Source of the DNA: Halobacterium sp. R2-5
GTDB lineage: Archaea; Halobacteriota; Halobacteria; Halobacteriales; Halobacteriaceae
Assembly (NCBI RefSeq): GCF_011734195.1
Contig: NZ_JAANTH010000001.1
Span: 1,178,001 to 1,242,000 of the forward strand
Length of the DNA: 64,000 nucleotides
Direction: 5' to 3'
Shown: one piece after another, positions 53,393 to 62,219 of the stretch
Position numbering within the stretch: the stretch's first letter is position 1
How the letters are laid out: every line of letters begins with the position of its first letter
Position numbers and translations under genes: made by a program
The notes under the pieces: generated by a model
What the model was told of the DNA's origin: nothing
The model's database searches: none
Seen by the model: only the letters and a program-made list of their open reading frames with translations

Positions 53393-55600
53393 ATGGACGT
53401 CGGTACGAGCGCGACGACCGAGCCGATACGCGTCCTCCACGTCGACGACGACGAGTCGTTCGGTGAACTCGCCCGCACGTACCTCGAACGCGTCGACGAC
53501 TGTCTCGACGTCACCACCGCGACCAGCACGACGACCGCCCTCGGCGCCCTCGACGGCCACGACTGCGTCGTCTCCGACTACGACATGCCCGAGCAGAACG
53601 GCATCGAGTTCCTCGAACGCGTCCGCGACGAGCGCCCCGAGCTGCCGTTCATCCTCTTCACCGGGAAAGGCAGCGAGGAGGTCGCCAGCGACGCCATCTC
53701 CGCGGGCGTCACCGACTACCTCCAGAAGGAAGTCGGCACCGACCAGTACACCGTGCTCGCGAACCGCATCCGGAACGCCGTCGAGCGCCGGCGCTCCGAG
53801 CGCGCGCTCGACGAGCACAACCGCCGCCTGCAGACGCTCATCAGCAACCTCCCCGGGATGGTGTACCGCTGCCGGAACGAGCCCGGCTGGCCGATGGAGT
53901 TCGTCGGCGGCGAGTGCGAGCAGCTCACCGGCTACCCCGCCGCCGCACTGGAAGCCGGCGACGCCGTCTGGGGCGAGGACGTCATCCACCCCGACGACCG
54001 CGACGGGATGTGGACGACCGTGCAGAGCGCCATCGACACCGGCGACCCCTTCGAGGTCACGTACCGCGTCGTGACGCGGGGCGGCGACACGAAGGTCGTC
54101 TGGGAGCGCGGGCGCGGCATCCGCGACGGTGACGGCGGTGTCGAGGCCATCGAGGGGTTCATCACGGACGTCACCGACCAGCGCCGCCGCCAGCGCCGCC
54201 TCGAACGCACCTCCGAGCGCTTCGAGGCGCTGTTCGAGAACTCCCCGGACATGGTGAACATCCACGACGCCGACGGCGCCATCGTCGACGCCAACCAGCG
54301 GTTCTGCGAGGAACTCGGCTACGACCGCGCCGACGTCGTCGGGATGCGCGTCTGGGACGTCGACACGGAGGCCGACCCGGAGGGGGTCGCGTCGATGGAG
54401 GCCGAGATGGAACGCGGCGACGTGCGGCGCTTCGACGCGGAGTTCGAGCGCAGCGACGGCTCGACGTTCCCCGTCGAAGTCCACCTCGCGCAACTGGAGG
54501 TCGGCGGCGAGCGCCAGTACCTCGCCATCAGCCGCGACGTCACCGAACGCAGGGAACGCGAGGCCGAACTCCGGCGGCTGAAACGCCAGTACGAGACGGT
54601 CTTCGAGAACGCCCAGGACGGCCTGTTCCTCCTGGAGGTCGTCGGGGACGACGACGACGTGGAGTTCGTCTACCGCCAGCTCAACCCCGCCCACGAGGCG
54701 ATGAGCGGGCTGTCCGCCGAGAGCCTCGTCGGGAAGACCGAGCACGAGGCGTTCCACTCGGCGCTCGGCGACCAGACCACCTCCCACCACCGCCGGTGCT
54801 ACGAGCGCCGCGAGCCCGTGGAGTTCGAGGAGGTGTTCGAGTTCCCCGCCGGCGACATCGTCGTCTCGGGCACCGTCTCGCCGGTCGTCGTCGACGGCGA
54901 GGTCACCCACCTCGTCGGCGTCACGCGGGACGTCACGGAGTTCAAGGAACGCGAGCGCGCGCTCCGCCGGGAACGCGACCGCCTGGAGGAGTTCGCGGAC
55001 ATCCTCAGCCACGACCTCCGCAACCCCCTGAACGTCGCGCAGGGGAACCTCGAGCTCGCCCGCCGAGAGGTGGACGCCGACCACCTCGACACCGTCGCGA
55101 ACGCCCACGAGCGGATGCGGACGCTCATCGACGACGTGCTCGCGCTCGCCCGCCAGGACGGCACCGTCACCGACCTCGAGGACGTCGCGCTAGACCGCGC
55201 GGCCAAGCGCGCGTGGTCCACGGTCGCGACGGGCGACGCCGCGCTCGCAATCGAGAGCGAGCAGGTCGTCCGCGCCGACGAAGGCCGGCTCGTACAACTG
55301 TTCGAGAACCTCTTCAGAAACGCGGTAGAGCACGCTCCCGAGAACCCGGACGACTCCGTCACGGTCCGCGTCGGAGACGTAGACGGCGGCTTCTACGTCG
55401 AGGACGACGGGTTCGGCATCCCGGAAGAGGAGCGCGGGCGCGTCTTCGAATCCGGCTACTCCACCGCCGACGGCGGGACGGGTCTCGGGCTGACGATCGT
55501 CTCGGAACTCGCCGCCGCGCACGGCTGGGACGTGGCAGTCACCGAGGGAACTGACGAGGGGACGAGAATCGAAGTCACGGGCGTCGAGCCCGCCGAGTGA
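53393..55600 (+). CDS. Soluble hybrid histidine kinase: receiver, three PAS domains, HisKA, HATPase
   Basis: 735 residues. Receiver at 12-125 with phospho-acceptor Asp62 (VVSDYDMPEQNG) and the conserved Lys in DYLQKEVG. PAS domains at about 145-260, 275-395 and 400-520 (starts LISNLPGMVYRC, FEALFENSPDMVNIHDADG and YETVFENAQDGLFLL). Phospho-accepting His540 lies in ILSHDLRNPLNVAQGNLELA; the ATPase motifs are LFRNAVEHA, VEDDGFGIPEEERG and GGTGLGLTIV. No membrane helix, so it senses inside the cell. No separate response regulator is next to it, which is usual for haloarchaeal kinases. Confidence 0.93.
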   Translation: MDVGTSATTEPIRVLHVDDDESFGELARTYLERVDDCLDVTTATSTTTALGALDGHDCVVSDYDMPEQNGIEFLERVRDERPELPFILFTGKGSEEVASDAISAGVTDYLQKEVGTDQYTVLANRIRNAVERRRSERALDEHNRRLQTLISNLPGMVYRCRNEPGWPMEFVGGECEQLTGYPAAALEAGDAVWGEDVIHPDDRDGMWTTVQSAIDTGDPFEVTYRVVTRGGDTKVVWERGRGIRDGDGGVEAIEGFITDVTDQRRRQRRLERTSERFEALFENSPDMVNIHDADGAIVDANQRFCEELGYDRADVVGMRVWDVDTEADPEGVASMEAEMERGDVRRFDAEFERSDGSTFPVEVHLAQLEVGGERQYLAISRDVTERREREAELRRLKRQYETVFENAQDGLFLLEVVGDDDDVEFVYRQLNPAHEAMSGLSAESLVGKTEHEAFHSALGDQTTSHHRRCYERREPVEFEEVFEFPAGDIVVSGTVSPVVVDGEVTHLVGVTRDVTEFKERERALRRERDRLEEFADILSHDLRNPLNVAQGNLELARREVDADHLDTVANAHERMRTLIDDVLALARQDGTVTDLEDVALDRAAKRAWSTVATGDAALAIESEQVVRADEGRLVQLFENLFRNAVEHAPENPDDSVTVRVGDVDGGFYVEDDGFGIPEEERGRVFESGYSTADGGTGLGLTIVSELAAAHGWDVAVTEGTDEGTRIEVTGVEPAE

Positions 55601-55604
55601 GCGG

Positions 55605-56639
55605 CTACCAGGTGCCGTGGAAGGTGTCGAAGGAGAGGTCTTCGAGGGGCTTGTTCCCCACCGCGATCTCGTACTCGCCGGGCGTCAGCATCGGCTTGTG
55701 GAACTGCGGGCCGTCGTCCGTCGTGATGCGCGGGCAGCCCGTGTTCACGAACGCGTCCATGTCGAAGTTCCGGAGGCGGTCCGGGGTGACCTCGTCCATC
55801 GTGATGAGGTAGGCGTTGTCGTTGTTCTCCACGATCTCGTTGGCCTGGTCCCAGCGGCCCTGTCCGATCTTCGTGCAGAAGATGACGCCCCACTTCTCGG
55901 CGTCCATCGCCTTGTGGACGGTGGCGTAACGCTGCTTCAGGAACTTCTCCGTGTCCGCGACGGACACCGAGTTGTTCACCGGGTCCGCGATGACGACCTT
56001 CTTGTCGGGGTGCTCCATCGCGAGGCCGAGCGGGTGGAACTTCCCGCCGCCGACGTACAGCACCTGGTCGGCGTCGATGTCCGCGCTCGCGTAGTTACAG
56101 CCCAGGACCTGGCCCTCGTGGGTGAGGCGGTCGTCGCCCTTCCGCGTGTGGACGTCGAAGCCGCGCTCGGTCAGCCACTCCTTCATCTCCCCGAAGAGGT
56201 TCATGTGCTGGGCGGTCGTGACGAGGCCGACGTCCCCGACCTCCAGCTCTTCGAGGGACTGCTCCATGATGGGCTCGACGTCGACGTTCGAGAACAGCGG
56301 CACGTAGATGATCTTCTCGGACTCCTTCATCGGGGAGTGCCCGAAGTGGACGAAGACGTCCGTCCGCCGCATCATGTACGTGTCCAGGTCGCAGGCGCCG
56401 TAACACGGCTGGCCGGAGATGAGGACGCGCGTGTCCTCGGGCAGCAGCTTCCGGAGGTCGTCCGCGACCCCGGGCGCGCTGCGCTTCAGCCCCTCGGGGA
56501 ACTGCAGACCGACCTTCTCCGCGTCGCGCTCCTCGACCGCTTCCACGATGCGGTCGAGCTCGTAGTCCCACGTCCGGTCGTGTTTCAGGGAGAGCCCCGT
56601 GTTCCGGAGGTCTCCGGAGGTCCGCTCCTGCTGACTCAT
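55605..56639 (-). CDS. dph2: Diphthamide synthesis enzyme Dph2 (non-canonical radical SAM)
   Basis: 344 residues. Iron-sulfur ligands expected for archaeal Dph2 are seen as Cys79 or Cys83 (GQPCYGACD), Cys181 (LGCNYAS) and Cys302 (NTGCPRIT). LQFPEGLKR at the N-terminus and TAQHMNLFGEM are also characteristic. The enzyme splits SAM to transfer 3-amino-3-carboxypropyl to His of elongation factor 2, the first step of diphthamide. The start at 56639 (MSQQERTSGDL) is the likeliest; an upstream in-frame codon at 56699 exists. Other diphthamide genes are not nearby. Confidence 0.94.
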   Translation of the reverse strand: MSQQERTSGDLRNTGLSLKHDRTWDYELDRIVEAVEERDAEKVGLQFPEGLKRSAPGVADDLRKLLPEDTRVLISGQPCYGACDLDTYMMRRTDVFVHFGHSPMKESEKIIYVPLFSNVDVEPIMEQSLEELEVGDVGLVTTAQHMNLFGEMKEWLTERGFDVHTRKGDDRLTHEGQVLGCNYASADIDADQVLYVGGGKFHPLGLAMEHPDKKVVIADPVNNSVSVADTEKFLKQRYATVHKAMDAEKWGVIFCTKIGQGRWDQANEIVENNDNAYLITMDEVTPDRLRNFDMDAFVNTGCPRITTDDGPQFHKPMLTPGEYEIAVGNKPLEDLSFDTFHGTW

Positions 56640-56771
56640 TGAGACGCCGTACGCTGTCACGCCGTTTAACGTCGGCGCTTCCCCCTCCCGCTCGGTCACG
56701 GCACCAGACGGAGCGAGACGCCCGAAACTCCTTGTTGTGGACTCTCATGAAGGGGTGCCGATGCCATCACT

Positions 56772-56779
56772 GTTTTATG
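56772..56779 (+). promoter_or_regulatory. TATA-like element of the polyamine-type ABC operon
   Basis: GTTTTATG lies 24-31 bases before the ATG at 56803 and selects that codon over an upstream in-frame ATG at 56737. It probably drives the whole 56803-60778 operon. Confidence 0.6.
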
Positions 56780-56802
56780 TCGCACTTCGTTTGAGCCCGG
56801 GT

Positions 56803-57927
56803 ATGTCAGGCAACGGCCTGGACAACACGGGCGAGAATCGAGACACTAGACACAGCTCTGCGAGCCGCCGAGCGTTCCTCGGTGCGGCCGGGACCGCCGG
56901 CGCGAGCGCGCTCGCGGGCTGCACGGGAATGCTCGGTGGAAGCGGCGGACCGACGACGCTCCGCGTGACGGTCTGGAGCGGCAACTACGTCGAGCGCTTC
57001 GAGGAAGCCATCCGCCCCATCTTCGAGTCCCGGTTCGACGCCGAACTCGAGCTGGTCTCCGGGTGGAACTCGCTGCTCGCGAAGATCAAGTCTGCGCCCG
57101 CCGACGACCCGCCGTTCGACGTGACGGTCGCGTGCGAACCAATCTACTACAACGGCCGCACGCAGGACCTCTTCGAGGAGCTCCGCTACGAGGACCACAT
57201 CCCCAACATCGACAACGTCATCCAGCACTACAAGGACATCCGTCCGCACTCCCACGGCGCCCCCGTCGACGGCGCGCCGCTGAGCATCCTCTACGACACG
57301 GACCTCGACGAGCCCGTGGAGACGTGGAGCGACTTCACCGACTCCGTCGTCCAGCAGTCCGACGGCGTCGGCGTCGACTCCGGGTTCTGGATCTACCCGC
57401 TGCTCGCCGCGGGCGTCGGCACGGACGCCGCACCCGGCGCACAGGAGCTCTACGAGGAACAGCACCACGACGCCCTCGTGGACACCATCGAGGCGTGGCC
57501 CGTCGAGGGGTGGGCGTCCTCCGGGACGGACATCTGGCAGCAGTTCCAGAACGGCATCATCGACGCCGCCCAGTGGTACTTCGACCAGGTCTACTACGAC
57601 ATGGAAGACCACCCGAACGTCGAGTTCTCGATGCCCGAGCAGAACGCCGGCTGGATGAACAACTGGGCGGTCGTCCGCGGCACTGACAAGCGCCGGCTCG
57701 GCGAGGAGTTCATCAACATGCTCCTCGACCCCGAAGTCCAGAGCAAGTGGGCCGAGGACCACCCGCTGTTCTTCACCACGTCGGACATGTCCTACCCCGA
57801 CGACCTCGCCCAGTACCTCCCGACCACCGCGGAGGAGGCCCAGCAGTGGTCCATCCCGCAGTGGGAGGAGGTCGCTCCGCACTCGGCGAAGTTCTCTGAC
57901 AAGTTCAAGCAGATGAAGAACCAGTAA
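56803..57927 (+). CDS. Substrate-binding lipoprotein, spermidine/putrescine-type ABC importer
   Basis: 374 residues. Tat signal SRRAFLGAAGTAGAS and lipobox SALAGC show an exported, lipid-anchored binding protein. The mature domain (TLRVTVWSGNYVERFEEAIRPIF, then AKIKSAPADDPPFDVTVACE and FQNGIIDAAQWYFDQVYYDM) belongs to the PotD/extracellular solute-binding family 1 group. Ligand may be polyamine or another small cation; related members bind thiamine, phosphonates or iron, so specificity is open. It is the first gene of a four-gene importer operon. Confidence 0.88.
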   Translation: MSGNGLDNTGENRDTRHSSASRRAFLGAAGTAGASALAGCTGMLGGSGGPTTLRVTVWSGNYVERFEEAIRPIFESRFDAELELVSGWNSLLAKIKSAPADDPPFDVTVACEPIYYNGRTQDLFEELRYEDHIPNIDNVIQHYKDIRPHSHGAPVDGAPLSILYDTDLDEPVETWSDFTDSVVQQSDGVGVDSGFWIYPLLAAGVGTDAAPGAQELYEEQHHDALVDTIEAWPVEGWASSGTDIWQQFQNGIIDAAQWYFDQVYYDMEDHPNVEFSMPEQNAGWMNNWAVVRGTDKRRLGEEFINMLLDPEVQSKWAEDHPLFFTTSDMSYPDDLAQYLPTTAEEAQQWSIPQWEEVAPHSAKFSDKFKQMKNQ

Positions 57928-57931
57928 GGCG

Positions 57932-59065
57932 ATGGCTTCTGTAACACTCGCTGACCTGACCAAAGAGTACGGTGACCTGACCGCCGTGGACGGCCTCGAC
58001 CTCGACGTCGACGACGGCGAGCTGCTGTGTCTGCTCGGCCCGTCGGGCTGTGGGAAGTCCACGACCCTGCGGATGCTCGGCGGCCTCGAGACGCCGACTG
58101 ACGGCGACGTCTACATCGGCGACGAACGCGTCACCGACGAACCGCCGTACGAGCGGGCCACCTCGACGGTGTTCCAGTCCTGGGCGCTGTTCCCGCACAA
58201 GAGCGTCCTCGAGAACGTCGCGTTCGGCCTGAAGATGGACGGCGTCGACGAGAACGAGCGCAACGAACGCGCCCGCGAGGTCCTCGACGTCGTCGAGATG
58301 GGGGAGTTCGCGGACGCCGACCCCGGAGACCTCTCCGGCGGCCAGAAGCAGCGCGTCGCGCTCGCGCGCTCGCTCGCCATCGAGCCGGACGTCCTCCTGC
58401 TCGACGAGCCGCTGTCGAACCTCGACAAGCGGCTCCGCGAGCAGATGCAGCTCGAACTCCGCAACATCCACGACGAGGTCGAGACGACGTTCGTCCACGT
58501 CACCCACGACCAGAACGAGGCGTTCACGCTCGCGGACAGCATCGCCATCATGAACGACGGTGACGTCGAGCAGGTCGGCGAGCCACGGGAAGTGTACGAC
58601 GACCCGGTGAGCCTCTTCGTCGAGGAGTTCCTCGGGGACACGAACCTCGTGGACGCCCGCGTGGCGACGGAGATCGACGGCGGCGTCGTCGCCGCCACCG
58701 AGTTCGACGAGGAGATCGAGGTGCCGACGCCGGGCGGCGACGTCGGGCCCGGCGACCCACTGACCATCTCGTTCCGCCCCGAAGAACTCGACGTCTCCCG
58801 GGTCGCCGCCGACGGCGGCCAGTCCGCCAAACCGGTCGAGACTGGGGACGTGACGACCTCCCTCGAGGGCACCGTCACGGACGTCCTCTATCGCGGGTCG
58901 TCGGTCCGGTTCTACGTCCAGATCGGGGAGACGAGCGTCTTCTTCGAGCAGAGCGTCGGGGACCAGACGGACTTCGAGGTCGGCGACTCCGTCGTCGTCT
59001 CGTGGGACCCCGCGGACCTGCTCGTCTTCTCGGAGGGTGAACGCCTCGGGCGAGGTGGGACGTGA
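57932..59065 (+). CDS. ABC importer ATPase (PotA-like)
   Basis: 377 residues. Walker A is GPSGCGKSTTLRML, Q-loop in TSTVFQSWALFPHKSV, signature LSGGQKQRVALARSLA, Walker B LLLDEPLSNLDKRL and H-loop THDQNEAFTLAD. About 120 C-terminal residues form a TOBE regulatory domain (FRPEELDVSR, GTVTDVLYRGSSVRFYVQIG). It starts four bases after the binding protein stop and its TGA overlaps the next ATG (TGATG). It powers the importer encoded here. Confidence 0.94.
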   Translation: MASVTLADLTKEYGDLTAVDGLDLDVDDGELLCLLGPSGCGKSTTLRMLGGLETPTDGDVYIGDERVTDEPPYERATSTVFQSWALFPHKSVLENVAFGLKMDGVDENERNERAREVLDVVEMGEFADADPGDLSGGQKQRVALARSLAIEPDVLLLDEPLSNLDKRLREQMQLELRNIHDEVETTFVHVTHDQNEAFTLADSIAIMNDGDVEQVGEPREVYDDPVSLFVEEFLGDTNLVDARVATEIDGGVVAATEFDEEIEVPTPGGDVGPGDPLTISFRPEELDVSRVAADGGQSAKPVETGDVTTSLEGTVTDVLYRGSSVRFYVQIGETSVFFEQSVGDQTDFEVGDSVVVSWDPADLLVFSEGERLGRGGT

Positions 59066-59973
59066 TGGGCGCGCTGGCCGACGAGTCGATGTTCGCGTGG
59101 TTCGGCGAACGCATCAAGAGCCGAGACCCCACGTCGGTGTTCCTGCTCGCGCCGCTCGCGGCCTTCGAGCTGGTGTTCTTCGTCGTCCCCTTCCTCATCC
59201 TCGTCCGGATGAGCCTCAACAGCCAGCCCGAGACGGGGTTCTACGAGACCGGCTGGACGCTCGCCGCCTACGGAGACATCCTCGCGTCGGACCTCTACCA
59301 GCAGATGATCCTGTTCTCGTTCAAGCTCGGCGTCATCGCGACCGTGACGGCGGTGGTGCTCGCGCTGTTCTACGCGTACGCCGCCTACCGCGCCGACGGC
59401 TTGACGAAGTCCGTACTGCTGTTCTCGGTCATTCTCCCGCTGCTGACGACGCTGGTCGTGAAGACGTACGCGTGGCGGCCGCTGCTCGCGCCGAACGGCG
59501 TGCTCAACGACTTCCTCCTCTCGGCGGGGCTCGTCGGGAGTCGCATCCAGTTCGCGCCCTCGATGTTCGGCACCGTCGTCGGGCAGGTGTACATCGTGTT
59601 CCCGTACGCCGTCCTCGCCATCTACAGCGTGCTCTCGACGCTGGACTGGGACGTCGTCGAAGCCGCGCGGGACCTCGGCGCGTCCCGGCCACGGTCGTTC
59701 GTCGAAGTCGTCCTCCCCGAAGTCCTCCCCGGCGTCGCCGTCGCGACCGTCGTCTCGTTCGCGTGGAGCGTCGGCGCGTACGCGGCCCCCTCGCAGCTCG
59801 GGACGGGCTCCCAGACCACCTTCGCCATGGAGATCGGGAACCTCATGCTCACGAACTTCAACTGGCCGCTCGGCGCGGCGTTCGCCCTCCTGATGCTGGC
59901 CGCGATGCTGGCGGCGTCGCTGGCCGTGATTCGCCTGCTCACCGGGTCCGTGGGAGGTGTCCAAGATGTCTGA
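59065..59973 (+). CDS. ABC importer permease (PotB-like)
   Basis: 302 residues with six or so membrane helices. The coupling EAA motif reads EAARDLGASRPRSFVEVVLPEVLPGVAVA. Helices include APLAAFELVFFVVPFLILVRMSL and SFKLGVIATVTAVVLALFYAYAAY. The chosen ATG at 59065 overlaps the ATPase stop by one base. It pairs with the following permease. The first 30 residues include a short amphipathic lead (MGALADESMFAWFGERIKSR). Confidence 0.93.
   Translation: MGALADESMFAWFGERIKSRDPTSVFLLAPLAAFELVFFVVPFLILVRMSLNSQPETGFYETGWTLAAYGDILASDLYQQMILFSFKLGVIATVTAVVLALFYAYAAYRADGLTKSVLLFSVILPLLTTLVVKTYAWRPLLAPNGVLNDFLLSAGLVGSRIQFAPSMFGTVVGQVYIVFPYAVLAIYSVLSTLDWDVVEAARDLGASRPRSFVEVVLPEVLPGVAVATVVSFAWSVGAYAAPSQLGTGSQTTFAMEIGNLMLTNFNWPLGAAFALLMLAAMLAASLAVIRLLTGSVGGVQDV
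59952..59959 (+). promoter_or_regulatory. Shine-Dalgarno site before the second permease
   Basis: GGGAGGTG sits six bases before the ATG at 59966 and favours it over an in-frame GTG at 59957, which lies inside this site. Confidence 0.6.
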
Positions 59974-60778
59974 CGTCGTCTCCCGCGAACGCGTCGAGGA
60001 CGCCCTGTTCCGCGCGGGCTACTGGCTCGTGTTCGCCGTCCTCATGCTGCCCATCGTCGTCGTCTTCGTGACGTCGTTCCAGCAGTCGTCGTACCTGACG
60101 TTCCCGCCCAGCGGCTACACCCTGGAGTGGTACGCGACGTTCTTCGGTAGTGAGGAGTGGCTCGGCGCCGTCCGCGACAGCCTCCTCATCGGCGTCGGTT
60201 CGTCCCTGCTCGCGACCGTCCTCGGCGTCACGGGGTCGCTGGCAGTCCAGCGCTCGGACTCGCGGGCAGCGAAACTCCTCCCGCCGATCGTCTTGCTGCC
60301 GCTGCTCGTCCCGCCGGTCGTGCTCGGGCTCACCCTGCTCATCTACTTCAACCGAATCGGGCTCACGAACAGCTACGTCAACATCGTCGTCGCACACGCG
60401 CTGTGGGCGACGCCGCTCGTGTTCTTCATCATGCAGTCCGTGTTCGCGCGCTTCGACTGGAGCCTCCGCGACGCCGGCATGGACCTCGGCGCGCGTCCCG
60501 GTCGCGTCTTCTACCACGTCATCCTGCCGAACGTCCGGAGCGGCGTCGTCATCTCCACGGTCGTGGCGTTCATCGTCAGCCTCCAGGAGTTCATCATGGC
60601 GCTGTTCCTGAAGTCCTTCGAGGTCCAGACCGTGCCAGTGCTCGCGTGGACCTCCCTCCAGTCCTCGCTCACGCCGATGGTCAGCGTCGTCTCCGCGTTC
60701 CTCGTGCTCGCGTCCGTCGTCGGCGTGTTGCTCTCGGCGGCCGTGATGAACCTCGAGTGGCTGGCCGAACAGCTGTAG
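59966..60778 (+). CDS. ABC importer permease (PotC-like)
   Basis: 270 residues, about six membrane helices. The EAA motif reads DAGMDLGARPGRVFYHVILPNVRSG. The first helix (AGYWLVFAVLMLPIVVVFVTSF) and the following loop QQSSYLTFPPSGYTLEWY are characteristic of PotC-like permeases. It overlaps the preceding gene by eight bases and ends the importer operon; the next gene follows after 50 bases. Confidence 0.93.
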   Translation: MSDVVSRERVEDALFRAGYWLVFAVLMLPIVVVFVTSFQQSSYLTFPPSGYTLEWYATFFGSEEWLGAVRDSLLIGVGSSLLATVLGVTGSLAVQRSDSRAAKLLPPIVLLPLLVPPVVLGLTLLIYFNRIGLTNSYVNIVVAHALWATPLVFFIMQSVFARFDWSLRDAGMDLGARPGRVFYHVILPNVRSGVVISTVVAFIVSLQEFIMALFLKSFEVQTVPVLAWTSLQSSLTPMVSVVSAFLVLASVVGVLLSAAVMNLEWLAEQL

Positions 60779-60828
60779 CCGCCCCCGCTTCCGGCAGCTT
60801 CAAACCCCGCGAGCGCCAACCGCGAGAC

Positions 60829-61227
60829 ATGAGCGTCGACTCCGACTCCGCGACCGCCACCGGCACCTCGAAGGCCGACGACCTCGCGCGCCAGCTCGGC
60901 GAAGCCATCACGGACACGCCCGAGTACCAGCGCTACGAGGAGACGAAGGCCGCGGTCGAGGACAGCGAGGAAGTCCAGGAGCGCATCAGCGAGTTCGAGG
61001 ACCTCCGCCAGGAGTTCATGCTCGCGCGCCAGACCGGCGACGCCACCCAGCAGGACGTCGAGAAGGTCGAAGACGCCCAAAAGCGCCTCCACGAACACCC
61101 CGTGATGGCCGAGTACCTCGACGCCCAGGACGAACTGGAAGCCAAGTTCGAGCTCCTCAACGACCTGATCTCGGAGCCGCTGGCCGTCGACTTCGTCGGC
61201 GAGTCCGGCGCCTGCTGTCAGGACTGA
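60829..61227 (+). CDS. YlbF-family protein
   Basis: 132 residues, helical. ARQLGEAITDTPEYQRYEETKAAVEDSEEVQERISEFEDLR and the following QEFMLARQTGD match the YlbF/YmcA family, which in Bacillus forms the RicAFT complex that acts on mRNA processing and competence. The C-terminus carries a Cys-Cys pair (GESGACCQD), like the Fe-S-related cysteines of the bacterial complex. In archaea its role is unknown. Confidence 0.88.
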   Translation: MSVDSDSATATGTSKADDLARQLGEAITDTPEYQRYEETKAAVEDSEEVQERISEFEDLRQEFMLARQTGDATQQDVEKVEDAQKRLHEHPVMAEYLDAQDELEAKFELLNDLISEPLAVDFVGESGACCQD

Positions 61228-61295
61228 CTCCCCTTCTTCGCCGCGCCGTCGCGCGACCCCGGAACGTTTAGGAGCCGACCGAGAGACCTACCGGT

Positions 61296-62138
61296 ATGGT
61301 CCACTCCGACTGGGGCGACTGGCTCCCCACCGCCGTCGAGGACGCGGCGCCCGAGGGGGTCGCCGTCTGGTATCTCGGCTGCAACGGTTTCGTGCTGAAG
61401 GGCTCTGACGGGACGACGCTGTTCGTCGACCCGTACCTCGGCACGGGCGACCCGCCGCGCACGACCCGCATGATTCCGGTGCCGTTCAATCCGCGGGACG
61501 TCACCGAGGCGGACGCCGTGCTCGCAACGCACGAGCACACCGACCACGTCCACGGCCCGAGTCAGGCGCCGATTCTCGCCGAAACCGGCGCCGCGTTCTA
61601 CGCGCCCGACGACTCCGTGGCGGTCGCGCGCGGCGAGGAGGCGTGGGACGACAACTACGCCGTCGACACCGACCAGTACGAGGAAGTCGTCGAGGGCGAC
61701 AGCTTCGAGGTCGGCGAGTTCACGGTCCACGTCGAGCCCGCGCACGACCCGGACGCCACTCACCCCGTCTCGTACGTCTTCGAGCACGACGCGGGCACGA
61801 TTTTCCACGGCGGCGACACCAAGCCGAGCGACGAGTTCGCCGAACTCGGCGCGGCGTACGACATCGACCTCGGGATTCTGGCGTTCGGGACAGTCGGGAA
61901 CATTCCCGACAAGCAGACTCGCGAGCCGAAGCGCACGCGCTGGTACAACGACGAGAACCAGATCGTCGAGGCCGCCAGCAACCTTCAGGTCGACCGCCTG
62001 CTGCCTTCCCACTGGGACATGTGGAAGGGCCTGACGGCGGATCCGACCGCCCTCCACCACCACGTCCGGAGCTTCGAGTCCCCTCGTTCGCTCGAGATCG
62101 CGGAAATCGGCGACCGCGTGGACGTGACAGGGAAGTAA
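61296..62138 (+). CDS. MBL-fold metallo-hydrolase (UlaG-like)
   Basis: 280 residues. The metal motif THEHTDHVHG is in the standard place, with later ligands in VEPAHDPDATHP, IFHGGDTKPS and LLPSHWDMWKG. Overall order (VWYLGCNGFVLKGSDGTTLFVDPYL) resembles the L-ascorbate-6-phosphate lactonase group of metallo-beta-lactamase fold enzymes; substrate unknown. A TATA-like ACGTTTAG lies 25-32 bases before the ATG. Confidence 0.9.
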   Translation: MVHSDWGDWLPTAVEDAAPEGVAVWYLGCNGFVLKGSDGTTLFVDPYLGTGDPPRTTRMIPVPFNPRDVTEADAVLATHEHTDHVHGPSQAPILAETGAAFYAPDDSVAVARGEEAWDDNYAVDTDQYEEVVEGDSFEVGEFTVHVEPAHDPDATHPVSYVFEHDAGTIFHGGDTKPSDEFAELGAAYDIDLGILAFGTVGNIPDKQTREPKRTRWYNDENQIVEAASNLQVDRLLPSHWDMWKGLTADPTALHHHVRSFESPRSLEIAEIGDRVDVTGK

Positions 62139-62160
62139 CGTTCCCCTGCGAGCGGCGGGT

Positions 62161-62168
62161 AATTTAAG
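62161..62168 (+). promoter_or_regulatory. TATA-like element upstream of the coiled-coil gene
   Basis: AATTTAAG lies 24-31 bases before the ATG at 62192 but 52-59 bases before the assigned GTG start at 62220; see the start-frame finding. Confidence 0.5.
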
Positions 62169-62219
62169 TCTCCGTCCGCGTAGGTGGGGGTATGCACGAC
62201 CCACACGCGGGTGGTTCCA

